Origin: Capronia americana
Taxonomy: Eukaryota; Ascomycota; Eurotiomycetes; Chaetothyriales; Herpotrichiellaceae
Assembly: GCA_016110215.1 (NCBI GenBank)
Contig: JADWQD010000012.1
Location: forward strand, 62,001-126,000
DNA length: 64,000 nt
Direction of reading: 5' to 3'
The notes under the pieces were generated by a model that saw nothing but the letters and a program-made list of their open reading frames with translations, had not been told where the DNA came from and searched no databases. Every line of letters begins with the position of its first letter. The first letter of the stretch is position 1. Position numbers and translations under genes: made by a program. Shown here in pieces: positions 22,572 to 34,970 of the stretch.

Positions 22572-24800
22572 GGTTGTCTTCTTACAATGCCAACCGGCCG
22601 TGCTTTCCCTTCAGTGCATATTCTACGGAAATCGGTGTGCCATCTCGACGACCCGGCGAGCAAGATCTGCCCTAGGACTTGTGGCACAGCTCTCAGCCGT
22701 ACATAATTGAACCTCGGCCGTCCGGGCTCTGTACTCCATAACCAGCGGACTGTGTGGGATGTGATATCAATATCGTGATGTCCAGGGGTTTCGAAGCCCT
22801 GCATATGGCGTCCGACATCGCGCAATGAGGTGTGGGAGGATGGGCAACCACTAATCATGCTAAGGAGAACCTGAACCTAGTGTGGTACAGACTTCGGGAA
22901 GTTGTTGTGTGCGTGGAAACATATTTGGAGCCCAAACTCAAAACCGGTGGAACTCGGAATGCACCATGGGAGGGACCCATAGGTGCGTGGACTGCAAGAT
23001 TCGTCAGTCTTGTGATTGGAAGGTAACCAGTACCCCGTTAGCAAGCATGCATTTTCACTGAGGGTTGCGAGCATCGAAAATTTTATGCCGCGGCAAACTG
23101 TCAGGTCCGAGAACGGCATGTTAACTGCCTGAGAGACGGCAGAAGCCGTTCCGTTTCTGTAGTCCATCGGGAGAAGGCACTGGCGTCTACTCGCACTCAT
23201 AATTCAATTCTGCGTCTTGCCGGCTTTTGGCGGACCCGTCATTGATTCTAGACAGAGCAAAGGTTCCATTGATAGAATCGGCACTTCCTTACTCAGCGGA
23301 TTCGAGCAGTGCCAGGTAATGCTGCTTGGCCAAGGCATAAAAGGACACCACGTGAGGGGCGAACGCGCGATGATGTCGTCTCCCATAAGACCTGCATCCA
23401 AAGAGGAAAAGTTCGAAGATTGTCTGTGACAGAGTACGAGTACGGAGTAGCGGTCTCTGAACACCATTTTCCCCGGACGGGTTTGGCCCTCCGTATGTCA
23501 GCGGATCTCTGGCCAACAAAGCGTCGTCGTCGATGACGCCGCTCCCGGTGATGAGAATAGGCATCAGAGAAATCTGACCATTAGGAGCAGGACGTTTGCA
23601 AATTTACGTGTGAAAAGGGAGCCTTGAGCAGAGAATAGATGTGCCAGGCAAGCCGGGGCGGCAAATGATCGGACCAGGACATGGCAAAATCTAATCTCGT
23701 GCATACTCCACGGTGATGGACCGATTCCTTCAAACTGTAGCCTTTTCTTCCCACCCGGAGCACCGGATTTTAGGGTAACGGAATATTCATGACGGCGACT
23801 GGTACAGGGTCCAAGGATACGAGTTGAGAACCCAAGATGTACAACCTGGGCCAATCGAATCGTAAAAGAGTAGCATCATCTCATGTGGCGAGCGGCAAGG
23901 AAGGCGAAAAATCTGGAGAATCACGTACTGCGTACGAGGGAGTCATGCAAATGCAAACCCTGAACTGCTGCTTGAGGTCTTCGCTAACGTCCCGATATTC
24001 GTGCAACGTTCAGAGCGTTGCGGTCCCGAGGCCCAAACGCCGTCATTGCAGGCGGGTTTGATAAAAAGCATCTCATTACCCGTTGATCGGAGCAGCGGCC
24101 TCAAAAGGTGTACCCGGTTACGAACAGGTCCATCTGAAGCACCGAGGCTGGAGGACGCCCGGTCTCGTGGAGGCTGACCTCTCGTGCAACGATCTTCGTG
24201 GGCGGCGAGAGGCGCAGAAGAAGAATCAAATTGAATGCATCATTCTGCGGGATCTCTGAGCCCTCCAACCATGGGCCAAGGCGGTGTTCAGGCGGACTCA
24301 CCGGACGCAAACAGTAGAGCGTGTAACGATTGGTTGGCAGCATCTCAACGTTGCAGCGACCAAAGTTTTTTGGCTCGAGGCCTGACGAGCACCTTCATCA
24401 CCATGCTCCAGGCATTAATCGGCTCGATTGCCAGGGCTGTGCGCCTCCAGCTGCCGTCCCTCCATTACTAATGGCTCAAGTGATTTTCCTGGTGCTGCTG
24501 GGCCGCTGTTATGCAGCTAAGGTACCATTTGCAAAAGACATTGTCCGCTGAAGCCGAAAAGAGCTGAGGGACTTCTCACGCTATCGCAAAGAACTCGTAC
24601 CGAGTTAATCTGGAATTTCTCTCTTCATCGCCTCACACCAGTGTCAGCCTACACCTGCACACAAACTGCAAGTGCACCCTGCGAGCCTGTTTCGCCGTTG
24701 TGCATCTGGTTATTTTGGCTCTCGTGCTGGATCAAAATCCCCTCTGGGCCAGACTCGCCCAGTTATAGAGCGGCTTCTCAGCCATCGAGCTCGTTCTAGA
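22572..24800. other. Intergenic, no gene seen
   Basis: More than 2 kb without a supported gene. It holds one tacggagta motif (near 23441) of the kind scattered through other gaps in this window. Frames on both strands are short and lack recognisable domains. Confidence 0.55.
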
Positions 24801-26436
24801 GCAGCTAGCGTCATCTTTATGGCGAATTGAAGCCCTTGTTAAGCGGTCCAAATGACCCAATGATCCGACTATTCCTGCCTATACTCGTACGAGTAGGCTA
24901 TCGCTCCCGACTCGTCCCTGCTCCTCTTCGTCGCAGCAAGCCATCTGTTCATCGCTGGGCCACACTTGCCCACAACCAGCGCAAGACCAGCGACCCTAAG
25001 CCGTGTTCGGGCCTGCGTTTCCCATCGTCCTCGCCCTCCGGCTTGCCCCTTCATCATCCAGTCCACTCACAAGACTCACAGCTGCGTCTCGGTGTGCATG
25101 TCGCTGCACCTCAGGCACTCTTCACTTCTCCCTTTTCCCCTCTTCTGTTGGCTGCGGTCATTTCTCAACTTCCTCTTCTCTCACTTTCACCTCACCCATC
25201 CCAAAATCCCACCTCTCTCCTGTCACTCCTCAGACTTCTCTCGCCGGGGACGACAAACTCAACGATCTAAAACCCACCGTTGAGTCGATTATTCCGTTGG
25301 TGCAGCCACTGTTGCTATTCTCGGTCGCCCGAAAGGATTTTCCACCCAGCCCTTTGCGTTGGTAATTTCGGACCCGGGCCCACGTCCCTGCCTCAAGTGC
25401 GCCCTTAGCTGACGACTCCTTGCGGCCGGCTTGATTGCCACAATTTCCCACCGCACCACTGTCGCCAGGCTACCGATATTTGGCCCTGCTTCGCCATACC
25501 GACCACCTCAACTGAAGCCTCCGGTCGCCCAGGCACCGCTCAACCCATCTCGTTTGTGACTTGGTGGCCAGATTGGAGTGTGTTCTTTTTGGTACCAGGC
25601 ATCACGCAAGAGCGCGTCACGAGTCCAGTCAGAGCCTTTGTCTTGCCTGCCTGCACTCCTGTCTACGTTGTGCTAGTGGCTGTGTGTCGCCAAATTCGGG
25701 GTGCACCCGTCCGTCCTTGCTGAAATTCAACACCACAACACCTCTCGCTGCCTACATTCCCTCCCCAATAACAAACGCAACCCTGTACTCTGTGTCGACG
25801 ACAGCAGGGTTTGTTCGTTCTGTTTGAGGAGCCATAGCGCCTCGAAGTGTTACCATTGGGTATGTTCATTTCCGCCTCAACTTCTTTTCACAAACTGGCC
25901 AGACCTGCCTTTTCTGAGCATTCCATTATCTTCGCTGCGCACACCTCATTCTAACTCGGTCGCGCCTGCAGGCTTCCTACAAAGACAAAGATCCTCCTCA
26001 CACCGCCGATTTGCACCCGCGCAACAACCGACTCTACCATTTCTGACGAGCTTTTCACTAAGTCTTGTCTCCCAACGCTTGATTCGAATCATTTGCGAGA
26101 CTTTCCTGTCTACAACTGTCCCATCACTGGCAACACATCTTTCAGCGCCTGCCCTCGGTTTTTCTATCCAGCAAGCGGTCATCTCTAGTTCCACTATTCT
26201 CTTGTGGGATCTTGTTCGGCCATCACGTTTGTTCAAGAGAATACCCTCATTTCCATCCATGCTCTGCTTGTGAGTAGGGTCTAAACAAGAGCTTCAAGCT
26301 TCGGCTTCGACGCCTTTGGCGTGGCCGCACAGCTAGCGAAGGCAGACGGTGAGCAAAAGCTGCCTCATAAAGTTTCTGCTTCTAACCACAACCAGAGCTT
26401 CGGCTGTCTGCTTCGCTCGACTCTCTTCCAACGAGC
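24801..26436 (+). promoter_or_regulatory. Pyrimidine-rich promoter/leader of the cyclin gene
   Basis: About 1.6 kb of strongly C+T-rich plus strand leads to the cyclin start codon. Such tracts mark fungal promoters and long 5' UTRs. A possible 5' UTR intron runs from gtgagt at 26270, or gtgagc at 26349, to accacaaccag ending at 26395, with a tctaaccac branch-like site. Pro/Ser-rich frames here are composition artefacts. The transcription start is unknown. Confidence 0.5.
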
Positions 26437-27856
26437 ATGCCTTCGTACCAGAGCTGGGGCGTAGCTGCCCATCATTCCAGGCTCCCTCCTACACCTCCGG
26501 AGTACCAGACTGCGTACCTTACGCCACTAAGTGCGGTCTCTGAGCAAGGTTTCTACCCGTCACAAGGCTATCAATCTCGCCGATCCCGAGACTACAACGA
26601 GAGATATCAAGCCCCGCCACCAGCCTACACTGCTCAGCCGTCTCTGACGGCACCGGTATCTCGCCACGGGCATGCTCATCCTTCCCAGGATTACTCTTTC
26701 CCTCAGCCGTATCACGTTCAGGGTTCGACATATTGGCCATCAAACGCAGTTGGCGCGCCCATTCTCCCTCCCATTCGTGTCACTGAGCCTCTTGACCACT
26801 TTGCGGCACGTTATGCCACGCAACATGCCGAGGCGAAACCTAAGGAGGACAAGCCGACTGGAGGAGTAGCACAACACCTGGACTATGATATGGATCTTAT
26901 GTCCAGCTTCGTGGCGGAGATGTCCCAGAAACTGTGAGTACAGCTTCTCCGTGTCCTGTAGACCCATGTCTAATCGATCTCGCAGTGTAACACCAGAGTC
27001 TGCTCCAACGTCGCAATTCCGCAAGTATGTCTCGCAGATCCTTTCATCTACACGGTTGCCCAGCTCCACCATCATGCTCGGTCTCTTCTACTTGCAATCT
27101 CGGATGAAACAAGTAAAGGAATCCGGCTCGTCAACATCGTCCTCGGGCACCGTCTATCGAATGCTCACGACATGTTTACTTCTCGGGAGCAAGTTCCTCG
27201 ATGACAACACTTTCCAGAATCGATCCTGGGCTGAAGTCAGCAGCATTCCGGTGCACGAGTTGAACATGATGGAACTTCAGTGGTTGACCGACTTCAACTG
27301 GGAGATCCATGGCATGATGTACGACGAAGATGAAGGGTTCTTTATGTGGGTTGAACACTGGCATGCATATGAGGAAAAGGCACAACTCGCCAAAGTGAAG
27401 GAAATGCAGAAGCTTGCTCCTATCGAGACAAACCTTCACCGCCATCACAGCATCCAGCACCAACCTCTGATGTCGCCAGAGGGTCCTATACCGCCACAGT
27501 ATCAACAGGGCGCACAATACGACACTCGCTGGGTTCGACCATACATGTCAGAATACTCACCACCATCTGCCCCACACAGTGGTCCATCTACACCGGATTA
27601 TTACACTGCCTCCTGGACTTTTACAGCAAATGGCCCCCCCACGTATGGTCGCCAATCCTACCACAACGATAATGGGTCTGCGTATTCGGCTCAACGCAAC
27701 CAGCTACCCACATATGCTCAATCATTTGGTTACACCTCCGGTATGACACCAACATGGATGTCTCATGGACCCAATTGTGGCTGCAGCCTCCACGCCAAAC
27801 ACTCCGACTATTATTTTAGTCACCCAGGATACGCCATGCAGCCTGTGGTCGGTTAA
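26437..27856 (+). CDS. Pho80/Clg1-type cyclin
   Basis: Two exons (26437-26933, 26986-27856) encode 455 residues. The intron has gtgagt and cgcag ends with a tctaatcga branch site and splits a Leu codon. The N-terminal 150 residues are Pro/Tyr/Gln-rich. The cyclin fold spans about residues 150-300: DLMSSFVAEMSQKL, FRKYVSQILSSTRLPSSTIMLGLFYLQSRM, YRMLTTCLLLGSKFLDDNTFQNRSWAEVSSIPVHELNMMELQWLTDFNW. This matches the Pho85-cyclin branch, most like yeast Clg1 with its long flanks. The C-terminal 150 residues are again Pro/Tyr/Ser-rich and end near a GCSLHAKHSDYYF segment. It should bind and direct a Pho85/Cdk5-type kinase. A long pyrimidine-rich leader precedes it. Confidence 0.88.
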
Positions 27857-29137
27857 CTTGTCATGCAAATTCCAGCGTTCAGCGAACTACGGTCAGGCAC
27901 GAAAAGTTCTTGAATTACCGATTCTTCGGTACTGTTTTACCACCATCGATCCTCGCCTCCCAAGGAAAAAATCAACCCAAAGTGGGCGGTGGACTCATGC
28001 ACCTATTCTTGAGACGCCAGCTTGGGACGATTCCCTACGAGACGAAATTTCTCTAATTGCGTTCATCTAACGACCTTCTACGACCGGCACTTTCTCGTCT
28101 TTCGTTTTCTGCATCTAGAGCGAGCAACTTCTACACAATAGAGCAAGGTTTCCATTCATTTTCAATCACGACGGGGGATGGCCGGGGCGGTTTTTCACAC
28201 GGCAGGAAAAGTCATCGAAAAGTTTCCCGGCTCGAGCAAGCTTTTATGGTTATGGGCTGGCGTCGGGATCAAGGTACACGGATATCACGTATGGCTGTCT
28301 CTTTCTTAAAAACATTGTTTGCTTCCCTTCACTACATGGTCCCCTACGGAGTACTCTTCGACACAGGAACGATGCTAGAAGAGCATGAGTTGCGATGATG
28401 CTTGCATAGCGAGGCATCTGGGGATGGTTGACTGAGCTGAATCGTCATTCTTGTAATTAGCTATGTGAAATGAGGGCAGTCGGTCCGATGAACGAGGTTG
28501 GAATGTGCACCAGTGCTGTTCAGCTAGGGCTTGAGGAGACTTCTTGAAGGTCAGAATCTGCTTGCACGGAAAAACGAGATACCTTGCACGGTGGTGGTTG
28601 GTATGCCAGGAACCACAGAACATGGTCGGTCGACGCTGTCATGGACCTGCTGTTCGTCTTCTTTTATTTCACGGCCGAGACTCACACTCGGATGGACGGG
28701 ATATACCCCTGATAGACTATCGCATTGAGCTTTCCATCTTGCTTGCAAAGAGATCAAAAAACACAATACAAAGAACAACACCGTTGCCCAGAAGTTATTA
28801 ATGCTTGAACCTCCAAAATAATCGTTTGATCGTGACTGCAGAAGGCGTGATGTGTGGCCGGATTCGCTCGATGCATGATTCGGCGCTGGTGGCCAGGCTG
28901 CGACGAGTGACGAGTGAAGTCACGTGAGCCGTGGAGCGTGTTTCGCCGCAGCGACTCTCCGACCTGGACTGCGAGCTTCCCTCTCCATGTGTGTAATCAA
29001 TTCAAACACGATCCCAGATCCCAGTTGTTTCGACCGTCATCTTTGATATCCTCTTCGTGTCTTCCACATCCCCCACCACTTCGTCATTACCTGGATTCTG
29101 TCCTGAGCCAGGTCCATTCGCTCAAACGACCCCAACG
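27857..29137. other. Intergenic
   Basis: The cyclin 3' flank followed by the Rpt5 promoter. A tacggagtac motif is at 28345-28354. A TCACGTGA palindrome lies at 28920-28927, about 210 bp before the Rpt5 start codon. I looked for the yeast proteasome element GGTGGCAAA and found no exact copy. No gene supported. Confidence 0.6.
28920..28927. promoter_or_regulatory. TCACGTGA palindrome upstream of RPT5
   Basis: A perfect 8-bp palindrome with the CACGTG E-box core, recognised in fungi by bHLH factors such as Cbf1/Pho4-type proteins. It sits about 210 bp upstream of the Rpt5 start. A functional role is inference. Confidence 0.4.
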
Positions 29138-30650
29138 ATGTCGACGCTCGAGGATATTGATGACTTGGAGCGTGATGAGAAGGAGCAGAAGAAGGACGGT
29201 GATGACAAAGACAAAAAGTCGTCGCAGAACGGCGACTCAAAGGACGCGGAGATGAAAGATGCAGAGCCTGACAAGAAGGATGAGGAGGAACAGTACATTG
29301 ACGATGAGATCCTGCAGTCAAGTACAAGAGACATTATCAACAGGCGGCGATTGCTAGAAAACGAGATGAAGATCCTCAAGAGCGAATTTCAACGATTAAA
29401 GCACGAGGAGACTACCATGAAGGAAAAGATAAAGGACAACTTGGAGAAGATTGAGAACAACCGGTGAGTGTTGGGCTTGCAAGTGAGGCGAGTTGAACGG
29501 CTAACGTCTTCGCGGGCAGACAATTACCCTACCTTGTCGGCAACGTCGTTGAACTACTCGATCTCGACGTCGAAGCCGAAGCAGCAGAAGAAGGCGCAAA
29601 CATCGATCTCGACGCCACGCGTGTGGGCAAGTCTGCGGTGATCAAAACTAGTACCCGGCAGACCATCTTTCTCCCGTTGATCGGCCTGGTTGACCACGAT
29701 AAGTTGAAGCCTGCCGACCTGATTGGCGTCAACAAGGACTCTTACCTCGTCTTGGATACACTCCCTGCCGAATATGATTCAAGAGTCAAGGCCATGGAAG
29801 TCGACGAGAAGCCCACGGAGAAGTACACCGATGTTGGCGGTCTGGACAAACAGATTGAAGAACTTGTGGAAGCGGTTGTGTGGCCCATGAAAGAAGCAGA
29901 ACGTTTCAAGAAGCTCGGCATCAAGGCCCCCAAGGGTGCTCTGATGTACGGGCCTCCCGGGACGGGCAAGACACTGCTCGCTCGTGCTTGCGCAGCTCAG
30001 ACAAACGCCACTTTCCTCAAACTTGCGGGTCCTCAGCTTGTGCAGATGTTCATTGGCGACGGAGCCAAACTTGTGCGCGATTGTTTCGCACTGGCGAAGG
30101 AAAAGGCGCCTTCGATCATCTTCATTGACGAACTGGATGCCGTGGGTACCAAGCGTTTCGACTCGGAGAAGAGTGGCGATCGAGAGGTTCAGCGGACCAT
30201 GTTGGAGCTGCTCAATCAATTGGATGGGTTTGCCTCAGATGAGAGAATCAAGGTGCTGGCTGCCACGAATCGAGTCGATGTTCTGGATCCTGCTCTGCTT
30301 CGGTCCGGTCGATTGGATCGAAAGATTGAGTTCCCTCTACCAAATGAGGAGTCACGGGCGCAGATCTTGCGGATTCATTCGCGGAAGATGACCATCGATG
30401 AGGGGAATATCAACTTTGATGAATTGGCCAGGTCGACGGATGAGTTTGGCGGTGCTCAGCTCAAGGCTGTTTGTGTGGAAGCTGGTAAGTCATGGCCTCT
30501 GACCACAACCTGGAACGTGTTGCTGACTACTCTTACGTAGGCATGATTGCCCTTCGAAAGGGCCAGTCTAAGGTCAACCATGAATCCTATGTCGAGGCTA
30601 TTGCTGAGGTGCAGGCAAAGAAGAAGGACACGGTCAACTTCTACGCTTAG
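29138..30650 (+). CDS. RPT5: 26S proteasome regulatory ATPase Rpt5 (subunit 6A)
   Basis: Three exons (29138-29463, 29520-30484, 30541-30650) encode 466 residues. An acidic/Lys-rich N-terminus leads into a coiled coil (about residues 65-110), then an OB-fold region, then the AAA domain with Walker A GPPGTGKT at 253-260, Walker [10 protein letters not shown], and the second region of homology [19 protein letters not shown]. The protein ends in FYA, the C-terminal HbYX-type motif by which Rpt5 docks in the alpha-ring pocket and opens the gate of the 20S core. This tail and the coiled-coil sequence separate Rpt5 from the other five Rpt subunits. The last intron splits a Gly codon after VCVEA. It unfolds and threads ubiquitinated substrates in nucleus and cytosol. 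Confidence 0.97.
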
Positions 30651-31382
30651 TCTTGCCGAAGCATCTACCAGACCAGCTTTTGGAATTGGCGGCACAGAGC
30701 GGAGCGTGTACTATTATCCCAGCATGGAAAAAGCCTACAGATAGAATTTCGTCTTTGCCAGGTCAAGCCGTCGAGGTATGGCGGCCTGTCTTTATTCGAA
30801 TGTCAAGAAGACTGCTAGACGAACCTCTCTCCTTCATAGTAGATCTGTCCCCGCTGCTCACATCTCTGGCAAGTGTGCTGGATTCTTTCTTTCTCCTAGA
30901 CCCCATCCAGGCGAGCAATCCTCGCCGTCCCTCTGCCCTAATCTTCTACAGCAAGGTCTCCGCGTGAGCCTGATAGAAATGTGGCACGCCGTCCAACCAT
31001 ACTTGCATTGACGAGGGTTGTCTCCATCGCTACCGCTATTCCCATTGGCCTGCAGCGGACGCCATCCCAGTTTCAACAATCTTGGACACTGGCGCAACTT
31101 TCTTGACCAAGTTTTTGAGACGCCCAACACAACAATTTACCTTTGCATTCTCTGGTCCACATCCTTGAATTTGTACGTCTGGAATGCATCTGGACCTGCC
31201 GATAGGCGACAGTCCCGATCGCAAGCGCACTATCATGCATAACTATTTTAGGAGCAGGCGAGAGCAGCTGTCCCTTGGCCTGGCTCCAGCGAGCGAACGT
31301 TGCTGATATTCAGACGCCGACCCGGACGGGGTCGACTGAGTACAGTCAGTCAATCGACACTTCCGCCCATGATTATACGGAA
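30651..31382. other. Intergenic
   Basis: The Rpt5 3' flank and the promoter of the F-box gene. The frame of the next gene is open back to 31275, but without an ATG before 31383. Nothing else recognised. Confidence 0.6.
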
Positions 31383-34064
31383 ATGGCGATTGTGACCAAC
31401 TATGCACAACACGCCTCTTTCGAGCAGCATATCCCCGCCATGGTCTCGCAACCCCAGGTGCCCTCCAGAGCATACCATGAGCAGGTGGAGATTGGTACAC
31501 CTGTTTTACGAACAACGTCCCTCCCGGCGCCAGGACCTTCCAGCATCTCGCGCTATACCCTCGAGCCAGTGTTTTCAATTCGTCCAGCAGGAGCCAAGTG
31601 GAAGAAGTTGCCATCGTCGATGCTGAAGCTTGTGCTTGACCATCTTAGGCGTATTCATCTTGGTCCCGCGTCCTCCTCCTGTTCCACCTGCTATATGAGA
31701 GACTTGACTTCCATCCAGCTCACTTGCAAGGCATGGTTCTCGGATGCACAGCGGAAACTGTGAGTGTGCACATCCGCCCTCTCTGCCATCGCTAAGTCGC
31801 ACAGATACACGGATATCCAGATCGTGGGCCAAGATGATTCAGCCATGCTTCTGAAATGGAAGCTCTCCCGTGCAGCACGCCTCATTCGCCTCCGTTCAAC
31901 GCTCCGTTCCAGGCCGCTTCTCGCAGCGTTAGTGAAGACGATACACGTGCCCGATCCGAACATACCTCTGTACCTTGCTGGAGGAGACCCGAATCCAGAG
32001 TACGACGCCTATATTTGCACAGTGGCGTCCGTGGTCATGACGTGCCCCAACTTAGAAGCACTCACCGGATTCTATTGCTTCTACAATCACACGTTTGACA
32101 GGTTGACGCACGCGCTCTCAACGAGGAAGGAGCTACGGCAACATGCCTGGATCATCGCCGAGAATGACGATGTCACCAAAAGGGGTCAGACACAATTACC
32201 TCCCGGCCTACTGGACGAGGGCCAGACATATCAGTTTACGCTATACCACGACCGATGGAAAAAGCTTGAAACCCTTCTCCTCTGTTCACCTGGGGGCCAC
32301 GGTGTCATTGAGCATGAACTTTTCATCCGAATCCTTCATTCCTTACCCTCGCTCAAGAACTTGTGCATCTCCTCCTTTGATACAGACGACTTCCACGATA
32401 TGACGCTCCTTTCGCTGCCTCCTTGGGTCACTACCTTACGCCTGGAAGAGTGCTCAGGAGTGACAGACACCGGACTGACAAGGTGGGCTGCAAAGCCCAA
32501 TGCAGCGCAGATCGAGCGGTTGAGTCTGCTGCATCAGAACATCACGAGCTTGCTGACCATATCGAAGATATTTGCAAGCCTGGATCGACTCGTCAAGTTC
32601 ACCATCGTGCAGAACGATACCGTGCCTTCGCTGCCCCAGGAAACGCGGCAGCTGCTCGTGCAGCCCGTCCTCGCTTCGAAATCGTTACAATTCATACACT
32701 GGGATATCTCGCACCCAAAGGCAGGGGCTACTGCTGACCCGGATAACTCGTACCAGGAGCCACCCCAGACAACTCCAAACATGCATTTGGCACTTTCAGT
32801 CTCACATCAAGGCTTTCCCCGTTTACGACGCCTGCGAGCACCGCGAGATACATCTCCTCTTGGCATATTGCAGTCCGTTTGCCAACCTCTGCATGGCAGT
32901 ATCACGTTGCCAGCTGATGCATCTCGTGCATACCAATATCGGCAATTGAGGAGATCGAGCTCTTTGCGAGCGGCTCGTCTGCGGGCGCACCGAATCCAGG
33001 CTCATCAAACTACCAGCATCCGTAGACCGGCTTCCAAAGCCGATGCTCCGTCACCAGACAAAGACACCCCAAAGGCACAGGCACAGAAGTCAACGAGTGA
33101 CTCGTCAACATCAACACTTAGATCTTGGAGGACTGCCTGCTCCAACACGTCGAAAGGGAGCAGCGTCAACAATCAAATGACTGGACCTGGGCCGGTTTCG
33201 CCGCTTACCACAAGCCAGGATCACTTCTCACCATTGGCTCCAGACGATGGCATCGTATCTCCGATCGCAGGTGATCAAGGCCACACGTATCCTGCTGGCG
33301 GAGACTCGGACAAGCAAGCAGTCACTGGGCCACAAAGGAGTAACCGCGAGGAACGCAAGCGGTATAGTGTCTGTCGATGCACCCCGAGTCCGACGGGAAA
33401 CAGGGATAGCATATGCATGTGTGACGCTCATGGAGGCCCGCAGCAGGAGGAAGGAAAGGATACTGTCCCCCTGCTGCCACGAAGTCCCTTTCGGCCTAGA
33501 CAGACTCACGTCCAATGTCCACCGCGGACTCGCTTCCCTAGCCTTACGATAAGGGCACGCGAAAGAAGTCGTCCCATACTCTACCTTAAACCTGACATAC
33601 GTGGTCTCGACGGAAATGGAGGCTTGGTTGGATGGGGCGAGCTCCTGAGAATCAGCGAAAAAGCCAGAGCGAGCACGAGCGGCCAAAAAACACGAGGAAA
33701 TGCGCGGCGAAGTTCCAGAAGCGGGGTTGATGAGAACAGTGATGAAGATGAACAGGGGGATGGAGAAAATGCATCTAGATCCATGTGTATAGGCTCCTCA
33801 GCACGGCACATTCAATCACAGGGTCAACCTGGCGACATCTCGGTGTTCAAGAAAATAATATCTGCGTCTTCAGCAGCAACTGGTGCCACATCCGGAACAC
33901 AAGCAAGAGCAAGGTCGAAATCGAAAACATCCTCGCGACTGAGCTTTTCGCTTGGAGCGAGAACATCGGACAAGGACACAATGTCGAATGGGCCGTCGCG
34001 CAGGCATGTCGCCCGTCCTAAAGGAGATAGAGGTGGATGCGTGTCTCTTGAGGACTTCTTCTGA
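31383..34064 (+). CDS. F-box protein with leucine-rich region and long disordered tail
   Basis: Two exons (31383-31759, 31805-34064) encode 878 residues; the intron has gtgagt and gcacag ends and joins KL to YTDIQIV. Residues 62-130 read as an F-box: KKLPSSMLKLVLDHL, then SIQLTCKAWFSDAQRKLYTDI. Residues about 170-440 contain leucine-rich segments (LPSLKNLCISSFDTDDFHDMTLLSLP, LRLEECSGVTDTGLTRWA) in the style of F-box/LRR substrate receptors. From about 470 on the protein is basic, Ser-rich and low in complexity, ending GGCVSLEDFF. Such proteins bind Skp1 in SCF ubiquitin ligases. The N-terminal 55 residues are Pro/Ser-rich. The substrate is unknown; an F-box assigned by eye is weaker than a profile hit. 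Confidence 0.8.
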
Positions 34065-34970
34065 ATACCGAAGATACGTTTGCTTTGACTCGACTAAATG
34101 ACAAGAGTGTTGCTACAGTAGCCACCTCACCATTTCGGATGGGAATCAAGAGTATCAGCTACTCAACGACTGACTGCATGCCGGTACATGGCATGGTCTG
34201 CGCTGCAATTCGCCCGCCTGTTCTTTCAGTGGCAGCGACGATAGTATGAGCGATGCTGTTCCTGGTGTAATTGTGTCGCCATGGCACGGGACACGGTTGG
34301 TCAAACCCGATAATGACAAGCAACATCGGGGTATGCCACAGCAGGCACAACAACATTTTGCTACATGTGTAGGATACCTTACGACTGCGTCATGGATGGC
34401 TCTATGGTGTCGCTTGTTCAGCACATGAGTTCACGGTCACCGCAGCAATGCGAGTTAATTACAGTAGGACTGTCCTAGTTGATAACTCCGGCGCCGATGT
34501 CTAATCGTCTTGGTGCTCGGCCTTAGGCGACGCCGAACACGCACCTCGATCTCATAATCCCCCATCGGCGAATGGAATCATTTCATGCCGACGAGCCCTT
34601 GACTTCATGGACTGATTGGCCGTGGCCATTGCCAAGCCGACCGCATACCATCTGGCCGGCATGATGGCGTGAGGTCTACAAGGTTGGGCATGTCTTGTTC
34701 GCGGCTCGAAATATCGTATATTAAGAGGTGAGCTGGGTAGTGAATGAGTTGTCCAAGCAAGCATTGCATAGTGATTGATCCCTTGACCAGACCAGACGCA
34801 GTTCACTGCATCTTACAAGCACGTTTAGGAAGCGCCAACTTGAACAAACCTCAACTTCATCCTTCTGTGACACTCGTATAATTTATTACTTGCACGCCTA
34901 TCCCATACCTCATCAGTCGCGCCGACGCGAGGTGCAGAGTAGAGCTTTCCCGAACATCTCATCCATCACC
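34065..34970. other. Intergenic
   Basis: No supported gene. Small frames on both strands near 34155-34428 and 34552-34806 show nothing recognisable. The end contains the leader of the dehydrogenase gene, with the start codon in a good context (ccatcaccATGG). Confidence 0.6.

Noticed and set aside
24827..26273. Pro/Ser-rich open frames (24827-25270, 25701-26273)
   Set aside because: They arise from the C+T-rich composition of the leader and have no domain or consistent coding bias.
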